Of a DNA stretch of 64,000 nucleotides, positions 35,103-46,496 are shown piece after piece (position 1 is the stretch's first letter; every line of letters starts with the position of its first letter). Location of the stretch: positions 400,384-464,383 of the forward strand of contig NW_005179101.1 in the NCBI RefSeq assembly GCF_000350225.1. The letters run 5' to 3'. Under the pieces are notes generated by a model that saw only the letters and a program-made list of their open reading frames with translations, was not told where the DNA came from and did not search any database. Source of the DNA: Chondrus crispus. Taxonomy: Eukaryota; Rhodophyta; Florideophyceae; Gigartinales; Gigartinaceae. The position numbers were made by a program, and so were the translations under genes.

Positions 35103-38100
35103 CTAACTATTGTTGTAAGAAACAAAAAGCTCTTCTTCGGGAGCAATATCTCTAGTTGCCACCACCTCGATCACCATATGCAAGCTGAGGTCATTGACTG
35201 AAGTCACCGGAGTTGTAGCAAAGGCTAAGTTTGGTTCCCTTGGTGCGATTAATCCTGCTTCGGCCATCTCTTTTTCCTTGTCTTCAAATTCATACTTTGG
35301 GTCGTTCATCTTTGAGCAAGCACAAAACTCCTTACCAACGACGAATACCTCCTGAACTGTTACGCTTTACAAGGTAAGACCACCATTATTTAACGCGATC
35401 TGCAAGCCGAATGTCGTGAAGTCCTTGACAGTTGCACCGAGGATACCATCTTCACCGTAGGTCTTAGTTCGCTGCGAGCGAGAGCTTATTTCGTCGTATA
35501 CGAGAGTTCCGTAGTAGTATCTGACCATTTCATTCTTAACAAAACTTCTCGAAGCGAATGGGCCATTTCCTGAAGCACGGTGCTGGATTGTGGACTTCTG
35601 AACAAACACACCCAAATGGGAGCAGTCTAGAGCTAGAAAACATCGCTGGGAGTACTACAGAGCGATCCCTTGATATATTTGGGCCAGGAAGAGACCAGTA
35701 CTTTCTTGTATCTCAGCTCGAAGTTCGGGAGGCCCCAAAGAGCAGATATGAATCGTGTAATGTAGACTAGCAATGTCTGAAATCCTGGGAAACCAACTGA
35801 AGCCTCCCAAGCAGGGTCCCTTTGAGTGTAACGAGAATGGGAGACTACGAGTCTTGCATCGCTCAGAACTTTTTCAGATGTTGAAGTCACATCGCAGTAC
35901 TTTTCCAGTAGAGCAGCGGCAAATGATTCAACGAGGGCTTTCTTGGCCGTCCTGTGTACATCTCCTTTAAGCTCACAACCCAAACACTTCCGGTGCTCCG
36001 GAAGAGTGATACAGGCCGAGCCACAAGAGTAAGTCCCGCCGAACAGATGCAGTACTGGAGTTCCTGGAAGGGAGAACCTACAGATGATCCCCTTCAGCAA
36101 TGAACGCTTTTTCTGCTCGGGACTAACTACTCGTGACCGAGTAGGATCACTTGCAGATTTTGCACGAAACTGCTCACCTGGGAGAAGCCTTGTGACACCA
36201 TCAATGACGTTTGTCCAGCCTGGATACCGAGAATAAATATGCCTATGACGTGAGTAGTCGACCAGTTCAAAGGATTCTGTATTGCCCAAGCCGCGCTTTG
36301 TAGCATGAATAGCCCACATGGAGAGAGAGTGCAGGGCAGTAGTCTTCTTCCCAGCATTACCAAAGTAATGACCAGGCTCCTTAACCATGACCACAGGAGA
36401 TAGATCAACTTTTAAAACTACCTCATTATCTTCTGTTACGCTCTGGAGCACTTTGAACCAGTCCTGCAACTGTACAGGAGAGCAAATATGAAAGCGTGAC
36501 CGCCATCATGGAGCCACGTGCTCGCGCACTGTGCAACTTGTTCCATCTGATTCTTGCTCAGGGAGTCATGCTCTGAGTTCGGCTGTTCGTTTTCTCGATC
36601 GTGATTGAAGGGAAGATCTGTTAACAGCAGCTGCCCTTCTCCCTCATACCCTCCATATGGTGAGAGGGAATCGTCCATATCTCGGAGATCCTAGAAGGAA
36701 CATTCATAGACTCGTGCATACTTCATCATTTCACCTTGAAGTCTTTCGCCAGCCGGGAAACATTCGCAGTTCTCCGTTCCATTGCATTCCTTGACATCCA
36801 AGAACACTTCTCCACATTTTGAATGTGAATTTACTTGAAAAAAGGGTTGAAGTTCTGTGGGACCTCGACTTGAGTCATCGTTGGAGAATAGTTCACGTCG
36901 CCTGGTCTTTATGATCCTTTGTTCGATACCGGGTAGCGTCGGAGGAGCTGCAGCGCTGCGTGGAGAAGGCAGGGATCCCCTGATTGATGACCAGTAAGCT
37001 TCTTCAACTTCTCTGAACCTCGGCGGAGGAGATTCGTTGACCGGGTCGGACTAAAATTTGCGAAGCATATCCATCTGCTCACCCGCTTTCCCGCTGTACA
37101 GAGAGTCAGAGAGCACCAGTGATTTGAAGTCTCCTGGAAACAGCTCAGCTACTTCCTGTAAGTTTGTGTCCAGACGTTCTTCCCTGGTGAATGCTTCTGC
37201 GTTGACTTGATCAGAACTCAACCACGCTTGCATTAAAGGCTTCAGGCAACGACTCTGTACAGAGTGTAGTCTAATACGCACCTGAAAAGGGGGGTGAAAA
37301 GAAAGGCAAATATTTGGATATGAAAAGTAGTCCGGGTTGGGGGACACACGTGTGAATAATTGCACAGATTTAATTTTTAATTATTTTATTTTATTTAGTT
37401 AATTAGTTGCCATTAATTTTGCTGACACTAGATTAGATCTAAGATCTAGCGCCGTGAGCTACTGTAGTGGCTCTGGCGGGGCGATATATACCTTAGCCCT
37501 CCGACCACCAAGTCAGTAAAGGTAACCCGAGTTGCCAGAGTTGAATATCGCCTTGGCCGAAGTCCGTCTTTCCCAAGACGCTCCCTTTTACCACAGATTA
37601 CGTTATCGTTTGCGCTCGGGGGTTCCCTTTCCTTTTCCTTTATTTCACCTATCATTTTCTATTTCTATCTCTATTTCTATTCCCTTATCTTGTGTTGGTT
37701 CCACAGTGCCTGATTGCGATCCGCATTGTGACGACTGGAGTTATCGGGCTCTTGTGTTGGTTCTTTTGTTTGTTGTTGGTGCCATGGGCTTTGGTTGCGA
37801 CCGGACCGGTGTAGGTGTCTGAGCCATCCGGCGACACGCCGGTGTAGCGCTGCTACTTGTTTACGTTCACCGACGGAGGCTGTTGCGACGACGCCTTCCT
37901 CGAATCTCCTGTTGTGTATACAGGACAGTGTTGGTTCCATCAGATACAGGTTGCGACCGTTCCGGTGTCGGTACTTTGCCATCTGGCAGTACGGAGGTGT
38001 AGCGCTGTTACGTGTTTGCTAATTCCCGTCGGGCTGCGTTGCGACGCCCCCGTCGAAGACCTTATCAAGGGTATAAGGTGTAACAGGCGCTCTGCGAGCA

Positions 38101-39135
38101 TTAGCTTTACGACTCATCGGGGCACGGCTTCCTAAACACCGCCCCGAACTGGCCAAGCAGCTGCCTGTACAAGACTGTACCACCATTCGTCCCTGAGCAG
38201 GCATCTTCCTTTTGCCCCCCCTATCAGGGACTTGAGCTACTGTGGGCCGCAAACCCACTTAAAGGGAAAGGGGGCATCGGACACTCCATAGGGCTGTGCC
38301 GTCAGCACCTCTTGTTGGTTGTTGTTTGTTAGTTGTGTTATCGCTGGACCGTTGGACCCTGGTTCCGGCCTGACAGGCACATTGCAGTACACAGAGGGCG
38401 CAAAACCCTTCTCTTTTTCTCTTCATGACATGAAACGTAAATGTTTCGCCGTTGAACAAGATATAGGGTGCCACCATAACCTCAGCTGATGGTAAGTGAA
38501 CAGAATGCCCGAATACGCCCAGGGCTCGAATAACGCTTTGAATGGCGAACCCGATGCGGTGGCCAACTTCTCTAGTGACAGTAAAAGAGGGCAAAAACGG
38601 ATCTGCCTAAGCCTTCGACTGCTTCTTTCTTGCACTTCTCCTTGGGTGGACGTCCGGTACTCCCTCCCCTTGCTGTATTCTTAGGCCCATTAGATATGAG
38701 AAAGAAGACTATCTCAAACTGAGTAGCAATAGCTGAACGAAACCCTTCCTTACCTGCTTTTGGCGCTCTCTTATGGGCAGTAAAGAAATAGGAGACCAGC
38801 AACGAGTACTTGCGATACTGTTCAGGTACAAGCATATAATAGTCCCACGCACGACTGTCAAAGGTAAACTCAAGCCTCAGCGTGCAGCATACACGATAAG
38901 CCTGATCCATATAGTTTGTTTTCAGCTTCTCGATACCGCTGGCATTACTTTCCTCAACTCCACCTCCAGCCAACAAATCCATTACGGCCTGCATTTGGAG
39001 TGCCTCTCTCGTCTTCATCCATTTCAAGACTTCCGAATAGGCCACGCTTCCTTCTTCTGGGACTCCCTTACTCCTAAAGTTTGCGGCACGAATAGGAGGG
39101 AAGTACCTCAAGACGAGGTCTTCGGCCTTCACCAT
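35103..39135 (-). pseudogene. Gene B: DNA N4/N6-methyltransferase joined to SET domain, interrupted by a solo LTR
   Basis: Starts near ATG 39135 ('MVKAEDLVLRYFPP'), is split by the LTR at 37265-38391, and ends at 35103. Around 36640 it has 'GEGQLLLTDLPFNHDRE', a motif IV of DPPY type with Pro to Leu, then 'WLHDGGHAFIFA'. Near 36080-36000 it has 'PEQKKRSLLKGIICRFSLPG' and 'VLHLFGGTYSCGSACI', a motif I of D-x-F-G-G-T-G type with Asp to His. The order IV then I fits beta-class amino-methyltransferases (PF01555-like). Downstream is a SET domain: 'GNGPFASRSFVKNE', 'YYYGTLVYDE', 'SKMNDPKYE' and 'VVATRDIAPEEELFVSYN'. The product would methylate DNA bases and histone lysines in the nucleus. In-frame stops (for example 37051-37053) and about four frameshifts, including between 36470/36436 and near 35620, make it inactive. 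The two domains are separated by one frameshift, so true fusion is likely but not proven. Confidence 0.72.
37265..38391 (+). repeat. Solo LTR of the main Gypsy family (copy 4)
   Basis: A 1,127-bp solo LTR with perfect target duplication CAGAG (37260-37264, 38392-38396). Left end TGTAGTCTAATACGCACC, right end ATTGCAGTACA. It has up to three copies of the internal repeat unit (starting about 37695, 37775 and 37935). Clearly diverged from the LTRs of the 14.6-kb element, so older or from a subfamily. It interrupts gene B. Confidence 0.9.
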
Positions 39136-40284
39136 TTCTCAATGTCGATGGGGAGCCGATAATGTATTGCGTTCGTAACTGTTACTTAGATCTGTTCGGG
39201 TATCCCCAACCAGCTCCCGATAGGAACCTTACTTCAGAGTCCTTCACCTACGAGAAATATCACCTGTTTACCACGCTGAAGCCAAGACAACAACCTGGGT
39301 TTTGGTTGCCAGCCAGTGGAGAGAACAAACCGCCGGTGGGACTCACGATACAACAGCCTGAAAACCTTTCGAAGCAAGGAAATAACTCTGCGCGGTTGAT
39401 TAAGGGGCGGTACAGACGGACGTAGATGAAATAGGCCCCTTCGGGACTATATAGTGTGCACTAGTACGAAAGTGCAGTAACGGAAGAGAGTAGAGCGTCG
39501 CAGTCCTTGAGGTTTGTCCGTATTGGTGGCGCAGTCTAAATGGTTGTTGTAGGAGTCCCGAGGGTGCCTAGGGCCTGGTTCACATTTTCTACATGTAAAA
39601 TATCAACCCTGATTCCAATAAAATTTCGCTGATTTTTTCCACATGTAACTTACATGCGCAAATCTGCGCCTGGGCCCTAGGCCAGAAAAAATAATGGGTG
39701 CTTGAAACCTCAAAAACTGTATGATTTTTGAAATCATGGCAGGGTTCCACCAATGCTTGAACAGGGCGCAACCATTTCCCAGTGTACAATCACTCGTGTA
39801 GCTACAAATCCAACTCACAGTTGCCGCCAATTAGCGCATCATCCGTCCATCGTCATCGGTCTTTTTACCAAGTGACGCTTTCTTTGTCAGAACTGGCGCA
39901 TTTCAAATCTCCCTCCTCTTCATATACACCTTCGCTGCATAGCACAGCAGCGCTTCTCCCCTCTCCTCATCGCTGTGGTAATCTCTCTTTCCTGTACGGC
40001 TTGTTTTGCCCTTCTGTTCCACGCGTCGGGTCTATCTCTCTATCATCGTTCCGGTTGCCATCTCTCTGGCGGCTAGCGACAAAGCTTTGCATTAATCAAG
40101 CAAAATCTGAGGGACCTCTTCTTGCGGGGGTCTCTATTTGGAAAGTTTGTTGGTTTTTGGTTTTGGACGGAGTCTAATTCTTATAGGGGAAGGACGCCGA
40201 AGTAAGGTTACTATCGGGAGCTGGTTGGGAATACCCGAACGGAATTTGACAGGTTTCAAGTTTGTCAAATTTAAAGAGTCAAGA
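39136..40284. other. Divergent intergenic region between genes B and C1
   Basis: About 1.1 kb, the expected site of promoters for both genes. It is more AT-rich than the genes around 39580-39800. A frame at 39162-39425 (+) has no domain. ACATGTAAAATATC near 39592 and CCACATGTAACTTACATG near 39640 form short inverted ACATGTAA words. Confidence 0.4.
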
Positions 40285-42457
40285 ATGGCCCCGAAGAGTT
40301 CTAAAAATCCTCAGAGTCGTAAAACTCCTCAAGGGCGCAAGACTGCCCGTGTTACGCGACAACGGCCTCACCTGCCTCTCAAAGTACCACTGCTGTTCGA
40401 GCATCTTCTGGTTTCGGTCAGCAGTCTGCAAAGGACCGTGGTTTTGTTGGGGGGCCAATGTGGTTCTGTTTGCTCGTGTTAGTGCTAACGATGCACGCGT
40501 GAGGGTTGGAACTGTAAGCTTGTTCGGAGAAGAGGGTGGAAGACTACTTTATAACGTGCATGGAAACGACATGAGGGAACTTACGAATCGGACCGAACTC
40601 GCGCCTATCTGGAAGACAAGTTGGGACACGGGTTGTTAGACAGTTGCATATGCGTATAAAACTCACTCAAGCGAGTAAATGCCGCATTCTAAGACACTGA
40701 CAGACATTCAGGCCTTGAAACGCTGTGCCTAGTCTCCGGATATGATGGAGGTTCAGGGAGATGCCCAAGTGGAAATGATGCGTGACGATCTCCCTGATGC
40801 ACGCCAGCCTCCGCCTCAGCAGCCTCTTGAGCAGAGTACCTCAGGTCCTCTTACCCCTGAGAACAACGGTACGCCAGTTCGTAACAAGCTCCTGAGGTAT
40901 GGAAATCAAGAAGAAGTCCCTCTGGTAAAGAGAAGACTCCTGGATACCTCTGGGAGAGGTCATGAGGGAAGGCCTGCCTCTCCAGCCCTCGAGTTGGCTT
41001 AGACACCCAAAGAGGATACTGTGACCCCTCATTCACCAAGTGATGAGGGTGATAGTCCAGGAGACCCCGCACTCACCGCCCAGATTGGGGCTAGAGCTCT
41101 TCGAATGTCTGATTATATGCCCATAAGTGTGATAGTGAACATCAACGGCGGTGCGTTCCCCAACTATGGTCATGCTGCGAGAGAAACGGAAGTAGGACAC
41201 GTCATTGGTATGAGGGACAGATTCTTGGGTAATGGTTATCTATCCAGCGCGGAAACCATTACAATCACTGTAACAGACAAGAGGTTTCTAGAGAATACCC
41301 AAAGCTTCTTGGACAGTGGTAGACGTCTCCATCTCCCATCGAAGGGAGTCGATGGTGGGCACAGAAAGAAAGGTCTCGTGCAGGCGCAAGCGTTAGCAAA
41401 GACACCGGAAGAGCGTGGAATGCTAACGTGGGTACCGGCGCAGGTATATCTACGTCCTGATGGGCTGCCTATGTCCGACTTTGAGATTATCGGCGTCGGT
41501 GCCAATCTCAACGTACTCAACAGCACCTTTCGCAAAACAGACTTTGTCGACAACATCCATAGCGCCTTGTCATGGATCCGCCTCATAATGGAACAGACTG
41601 GTGTGCAGTTGTCCACCCTGACTCGACGGTCTGCCGTTATGGTTATGGACTCCATGCGGATTACACTTACTACATCAGCAAATCAGCGAGGACGATACGC
41701 AGTTATTGCTGTGGGGCTTCTTCGAAACGGTATCCCCTTTAGTACTCTCTAACAAGGCTCTGGGCAGATTGGATTGACCCACGTGGACAATTCGACACTC
41801 CTTGGCCTCGACAGGTTTTGCATGTTGCTTGCTCTACACTGTTTGGACCCCTACCTAACCACTGCAGTACGCCGAGGTGCTTTTGAACAATCAAGGGCAC
41901 TTTTCTTTCAGCACATACAGGTGTTTTACATGCACATAAGAGTATTGGGTACTGCAAGGAAGTTTTCTGCTGAGCAGTTGCTCGATTTAGAGGTACAGAT
42001 AACCACATCACGTGTCCAGGTACGCAAAATCACTTGTAACAGCATGTCCAAGTTTGTTGTCAAGGGTAAGCAGACAATGAATAAGTCTCTGGACACGAGG
42101 ATTGCAAATCTCAGGCGCCACATACACAAGCAGTTTGAAGGTGACCAGCCAAAGACACAGAAGCCGGCAGTCTCCGCCCCGTCACAGCCCCGTCGAACTG
42201 CTAGGGCGAATGCTGGTACGCCGCCTGCAAAGGCGCCTGTGCCTGATGCTCTCCCATCGGCGGGTAAAAGGAATCTTAAAGCGAAAAGGACTGGTAAGGG
42301 TAGTCGTTTGAAGAACCCATCCAAGATTCGGGAACGGGTTCCGGAACCGGATGACCATCCAAAGGAACAGGAAACCTTCGCTGATGACCTACCTGCCCTT
42401 CTACCGCCCGTCTTTAATGATCCCGAGCCGTGGAAGGGAGACGATCAGCCAAGTTGA
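40285..42457 (+). pseudogene. Gene C1: protein with ParB-like 'DGGHR' segment
   Basis: The probable start is ATG 40285 ('MAPKSSKNPQSRK'). From 40742 to 42457 a single frame holds apart from TAG at 41000-41002 and TAA at 41750-41752. A Pro/Gln-rich linker is followed at about 41110 by 'DYMPISVIVNINGGAFPNY', then 'SKGVDGGHRKKGLVQAQAL' (about 41340-41400), 'WVPAQVYLRPDG' and 'IGVGANLNVLNSTFRKTDF'. A G-x-H-R box followed by a beta strand 'VPxxVY' resembles the ParB/sulfiredoxin-like fold used by chromosome-partition and DNA-modification-linked nucleases. The C-terminal 130 residues are basic, Ala/Pro/Lys-rich and probably bind nucleic acid. The ParB call is motif-level only. Confidence 0.45.
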
Positions 42458-43871
42458 GCGCACTTTTCCGCACTCAGGCTCATCTGTGGGGAGGATGGGG
42501 AGAGGAGCGCCAGAAATTAGAGCATCAGTCTCCGTGGTTGCGTTCGCTGTTCGTTCCGGAGAACCATCGCGCGCATGCATTCTTCAACTGCAATCAAATG
42601 ATGGCATTCCATCATGCGGTGTACTTGCATGCTTCTCGTCCCCAACACAAGCACCTCGGGACAACTAAGAAACCTATTTTGGGGGGCAATTTACCGGCTC
42701 GAAAAAGAGTCCAAACACCGCGATACGTTAGTCCCCGGATGATGCTCTTTGGATTGCTGCCACGGAGAAAGATGATCTTGCGAATGAGTACTTCGCTCGG
42801 CAAGCAAATTTCTTCGAGCAGCAAGGTTTCTGCATCATGGAGGGACTCCTGTCTGATAAAGACGTCCCCAAGGACCTGACACAGCTCCCTAGTTGTGGTG
42901 TGAACGGTGATGTGCTCGAGGATATTTCTAACTTCCTATTAGAATCCTTCCCTGGAGAAGAGGCATTGAAGGATGAGGCGAACCGCTCGGTTTTGAATCC
43001 CATCATTAATGCTGGCGAAAGGGATGAAGATGGTCGTGAGAAGGGAATTGGACGCTTCATAACCGCCCTCCAGGCTGTCAACACGAAGATAGAGACAGAA
43101 AGCACCTGGGTGGCAGTCAGGCGGGCCCTGCCAGATGTCTGTCTAGGCCAGGTGCTGGCGGCGATGAGGGTGGGCAATGGTAAGAATGGAAAGCCTGAAA
43201 TGGCTATGCCGGCAACTGGGGGAAGGTTCTTATTCACCAATGAAGGATGTCCAAGGCAGGACCTCCGCACTGACTTCGAAGTTAACAAGCGAAGGGACCC
43301 GCATAAGGTACCTAGGTACTTTGCCGTATGTACGGGCCAGTATGAAGCTCATCTATGGGTTGTTCCTTATTCCCACAGGTACATCCGTTACTCTTTAGGT
43401 GCAATAAGAGTGCTTTCTAATGATGTTAAGGCAAAGAAGATATGGATTCCGCCGTAATCCATCTTCTTCTGTCGAGAAGATCTATGTCATGCTGGGGCGT
43501 CTCATGATGATTCTGATGGGTAAGAATGGATGTATCCGCTATCACATCTATTTTGTCCCAAGTCATATTAGGCTGATCGACGGGGTTCATTTCATTAACG
43601 ACTTGACTCCCGACTTCGATACTAGTTCAGTCCCGTAAGAAAGCTCAGAGGAGGAGGAGTATGAAGTCCTCGCTGTGCAGAGCGCTGAGGAACACAAGTC
43701 GGGAAGTGACGACGGGCCTTCGTTGGACATTCCCAGTGGAAAATTGGATAAAGACAGTTCTGATGAAAAGGATGACGAAGGTTCTCTTGATAACGGATCT
43801 CCTTCGAACACTCCTCGCGGAAAGGCCAATGTGGATGGCGACGGGGACGAGTATTCGAATAGTGAATGAAT
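42430..43871 (+). pseudogene. Gene C2: 2-oxoglutarate/Fe(II) dioxygenase-like protein
   Basis: Reads 'AAFFNCNQ'-type sequence first ('HAFFNCNQMMAFHHA'), then after a frameshift near 42740 'NEYFARQANFFEQQGFCIME', a typical start of phytanoyl-CoA/AlkB-like dioxygenases. Next come 'CPRQDLRTDFEV' near 43255, 'EAHLWVVPYSHRY' near 43350, and 'IWIPP', a TAA stop, 'SIFFCREDLCHAGASHD' to about 43510. Expected ligands are H-x-D and a distal His. The second is present in 'CHAG', while the first reads R-T-D, His to Arg by one transition. The C-terminal tail (about 43640-43871) is acidic (ESSEEEEYE...). If it acted on DNA it would oxidise modified bases. It sits directly after C1 and overlaps its end. At least one frameshift and two stops are present. 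Confidence 0.55.
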
Positions 43872-44233
43872 AGAATAACACGATGATACTTCATAGCTCA
43901 ATGCGTAGATGTAATGTTTATGCATACTACGGCGCTAGAATGCAATAGCATAAAAAATTTAAACTGACTTGCTCGTATTGCTCTGTATTCTTCCATTATT
44001 CATCCGTTCCTCTAACCTTGGGTGACTGCAGGTATAAGTGACCGTTACGAAAAGCTTCTTCCTCAAGAAAAGTGAAACTGATGACACGAATGCGCTTCAC
44101 AACTTGTCCTCTTACTTCATCGAGACATATACGTTTCGTCACGTGCTCTCACCCTCTTCCAGCTCCTATCTTCCTTATGTTTCCGAGACCACATACTTTC
44201 TAGCTGCCGTACCCCTACCTCATTTGACCAACC

Positions 44234-46247
44234 ATGAAAGATTCCGTACTACAAGGTTTCCATTACGGAACAAATATCGAGCTCTACTACTCTCTCGATC
44301 GCAAAGATTCTGAAAAGGAATCTGTATGGTGGCCCGCCACAGTTGAGAAGCTTTCTTTAACACATGATAGCAAGGGCCCGACCCTATCAGCATCTATAAG
44401 GTTCTATCCTTGCATGGTTTTTGTTCTTCAGCACAGAACGTTGTGTTCGACAAAGAACAGCAGATCAGGGACAAGCAAAATGTTCTTTACTCTTGGCACT
44501 ACCCTCCTGACACCGATTTATCAGGTTCAGACTCTCAGTCACAGCGAAATGAAGAACTTTCTGAGGCCGAAGAGCAAACGAAAGATGACGATTACAACGC
44601 AAATGGTCACCGTGAGAGTATGTGGGATCGGAAGAAGCCAGAAATACCCGAGGATCCTTTTGATGAAATACGGGATGCCGTTCAAGAGAGACGTCAGTAT
44701 GAAGATTTAGAGCGAGCTGTTGAACAGGCTTCAAGTATCATTAAGGTGCAGGCTGCAGCGCTTTTTCGTTTGCAACCTGAAAGGATCATATCCAGTTTAC
44801 AAGATGGGAAGGGAATCTTTCCCACTGTATTTCTAACGGTCACGAGTGGCGCCGTTCCTAGAGAAGCCTCTCTGAGTTCTCTCTCGATTTGTTGCCGGAG
44901 AACTACGCCAAGGACTTCAGTTCTTCTCGCAAGGGCATTTCAAACGACGCTCCGATTGCGCCCTGTCTCAGTTTGATCATGTGCTTGACTACGTGAGCAG
45001 GACTGCAGGGGATCAAGCAGTGATCCATCCTTCGTATGATATTTTTAAAGCTAATCCGCAAGCAGAAGTTCGGATCTTGTTCTCATCATTCGAGTCCCTC
45101 GCACGTTCCTTTGCCCCAGTATCTTTGGCTTTGCTTAGAAGAGTCGTCCTCAAACAAAAACTGGAACGTGGTGTAGCATAAACACCCCCAGCGATAGGGG
45201 TGTATGCACAGTTCGACCGAAACCCCGTCTGATCGGGAAGACGGGGGTGAAGCGGGACACTAGCTAACGGCACCGGGCACCGTGCCCGGGAAGCGTGGTA
45301 GAGCAGGAACGGGGAGGACGCCGGTACGCGCGAGCGGTTCGACGCCTCGACGCCCAGGCGCGGTACTGGGTAACGATCCAGTACCGACGGGCGGAGCCGG
45401 AGCCGGCTTGTGGGCGCACCGCGCGCGTCCTCAACCCGCGCTCGGTGCCGCTCTAAGGTAGGTAGCGAGCGCTACTTTAGAATAAGCGGGAAGTCGGACC
45501 TTGACGGTCGGTGGGTGACAAGTCCGTGCTTGTCCTCCTCCACTGCCGCCAGTCCGCTCCATATTTAATATACAAAACAATCTATAACACTACAGTACCG
45601 AAGTACTGTAGTGGACTACTGTAGTACAGATCGGACCGTACTGTAATACGGTCAGCCATCGTGGCTGACAGTACACGTGTGTGCGCGCGCTTCCGTCCCG
45701 CGTGTACACGTGTACATGCGTGGGCCCTGTACCTGAGGGGTACATGTGGCCACGCGCAGTATTGTAGTACTGAAGAGCATCGGGCTCTACAGCACTAGAT
45801 CCGTTGTTGATCTAATCTAAAAAGCTCCAGGGGGAGTTATACTACACGTGGCACTGGATCACTTACCGGACTTCGCATTCTGAGATGTTTAGTGCAAAAT
45901 GAGAAGGATCCGTGTACCTCACAGTGGACAAGGGATTGTCGCAGGCAGAAGAAGATAAAGATTTTTCTGTCTTAACAAGGAAAAACACGTCGTGGAATGG
46001 CGTGGAGAATATGTTTATGGAGTCTCTAGTCCTGATGAACGCCAAACACTAAGAGCTCCTACGCTTGACAGAAACCGTACTCACGACCGACAAATTTGAA
46101 ATAATGCACGAACGGTTCTTGTTTCCTATCAAATGGAAGCGCGAATCACACCTTGATCTGGAAAGGATACTGACTCCAGCTCCCAAGCCGGTCGAAGTGC
46201 CTCGGACACTGGAGGCGACAGTTCCTTACGTCCTAGTCAAGGATTAG
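44234..46247 (+). pseudogene. Gene D: unknown protein with possible Tudor-like segment, split by a solo LTR
   Basis: ATG 44234 starts 'MKDSVLQGFHYGTNIELYYS', followed by 'EKESVWWPATVEKL', which resembles Tudor/Agenet modules that bind methylated histone tails (W-W-P-A-x-V). Then comes an acidic, Ser/Gln-rich stretch and a helical region ('EDLERAVEQASSIIKVQAAA'). After further frames it reads 'FDHVLDYVSRTAGDQAVIHP' and is cut at 45171 by the second-family LTR. It resumes at 45852 and ends 'TVPYVLVKD' at 46247. About three frameshifts. The Tudor call is tentative and no catalytic motif is seen. Convergent with gene E. Confidence 0.4.
45172..45846 (-). repeat. Solo LTR, second LTR family (copy A)
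   Basis: A 675-bp solo LTR with perfect 5-bp target duplication CGTGG (45167-45171, 45847-45851). Begins TGTAGCATAAACACCCCC and ends GTTATACTACA. Very GC-rich in its first half, and rich in short palindromes around GTACTGTAG and ACACGTGT words in its second half. It lies in gene D. The same family, inverted, is at 51324-51980. Confidence 0.88.
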
Positions 46248-46496
46248 ATAAATTGCAAGGAAGTTTCTGGTCTCTGTTCCAAGCTCACCTTCGAAGTTGA
46301 TTCGTGATCACGCATTGAAACATTCTCTAGAAATCCCATTAAATATCACGTAATCCAGAGACATTAAATACAACTCCATGTACTTTAAAAGACGTGCAAC
46401 TTGTGACATATTGCATACAAGCGTAGCTCACTAATCTCTACCCTCACAGCGACATTCTTACACTACAAAAATTCATGGTATGTATCTGTACTTTAC

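Noticed and set aside
15710-38391. Copies 1 and 4 as the LTR pair of an outer retroelement containing gene A
   Set aside because: Each has its own target duplication (GTAAC/GCAAC and CAGAG), and copy 4 splits gene B, so they are independent solo LTRs.
45361-45400. GC-rich stretch with TACTGGGTAACGATCCAGTA as an rRNA or tRNA gene
   Set aside because: The whole segment is repeated in the second-family LTR at 51770-51800 and lies between LTR ends. No tRNA or rRNA consensus fits.
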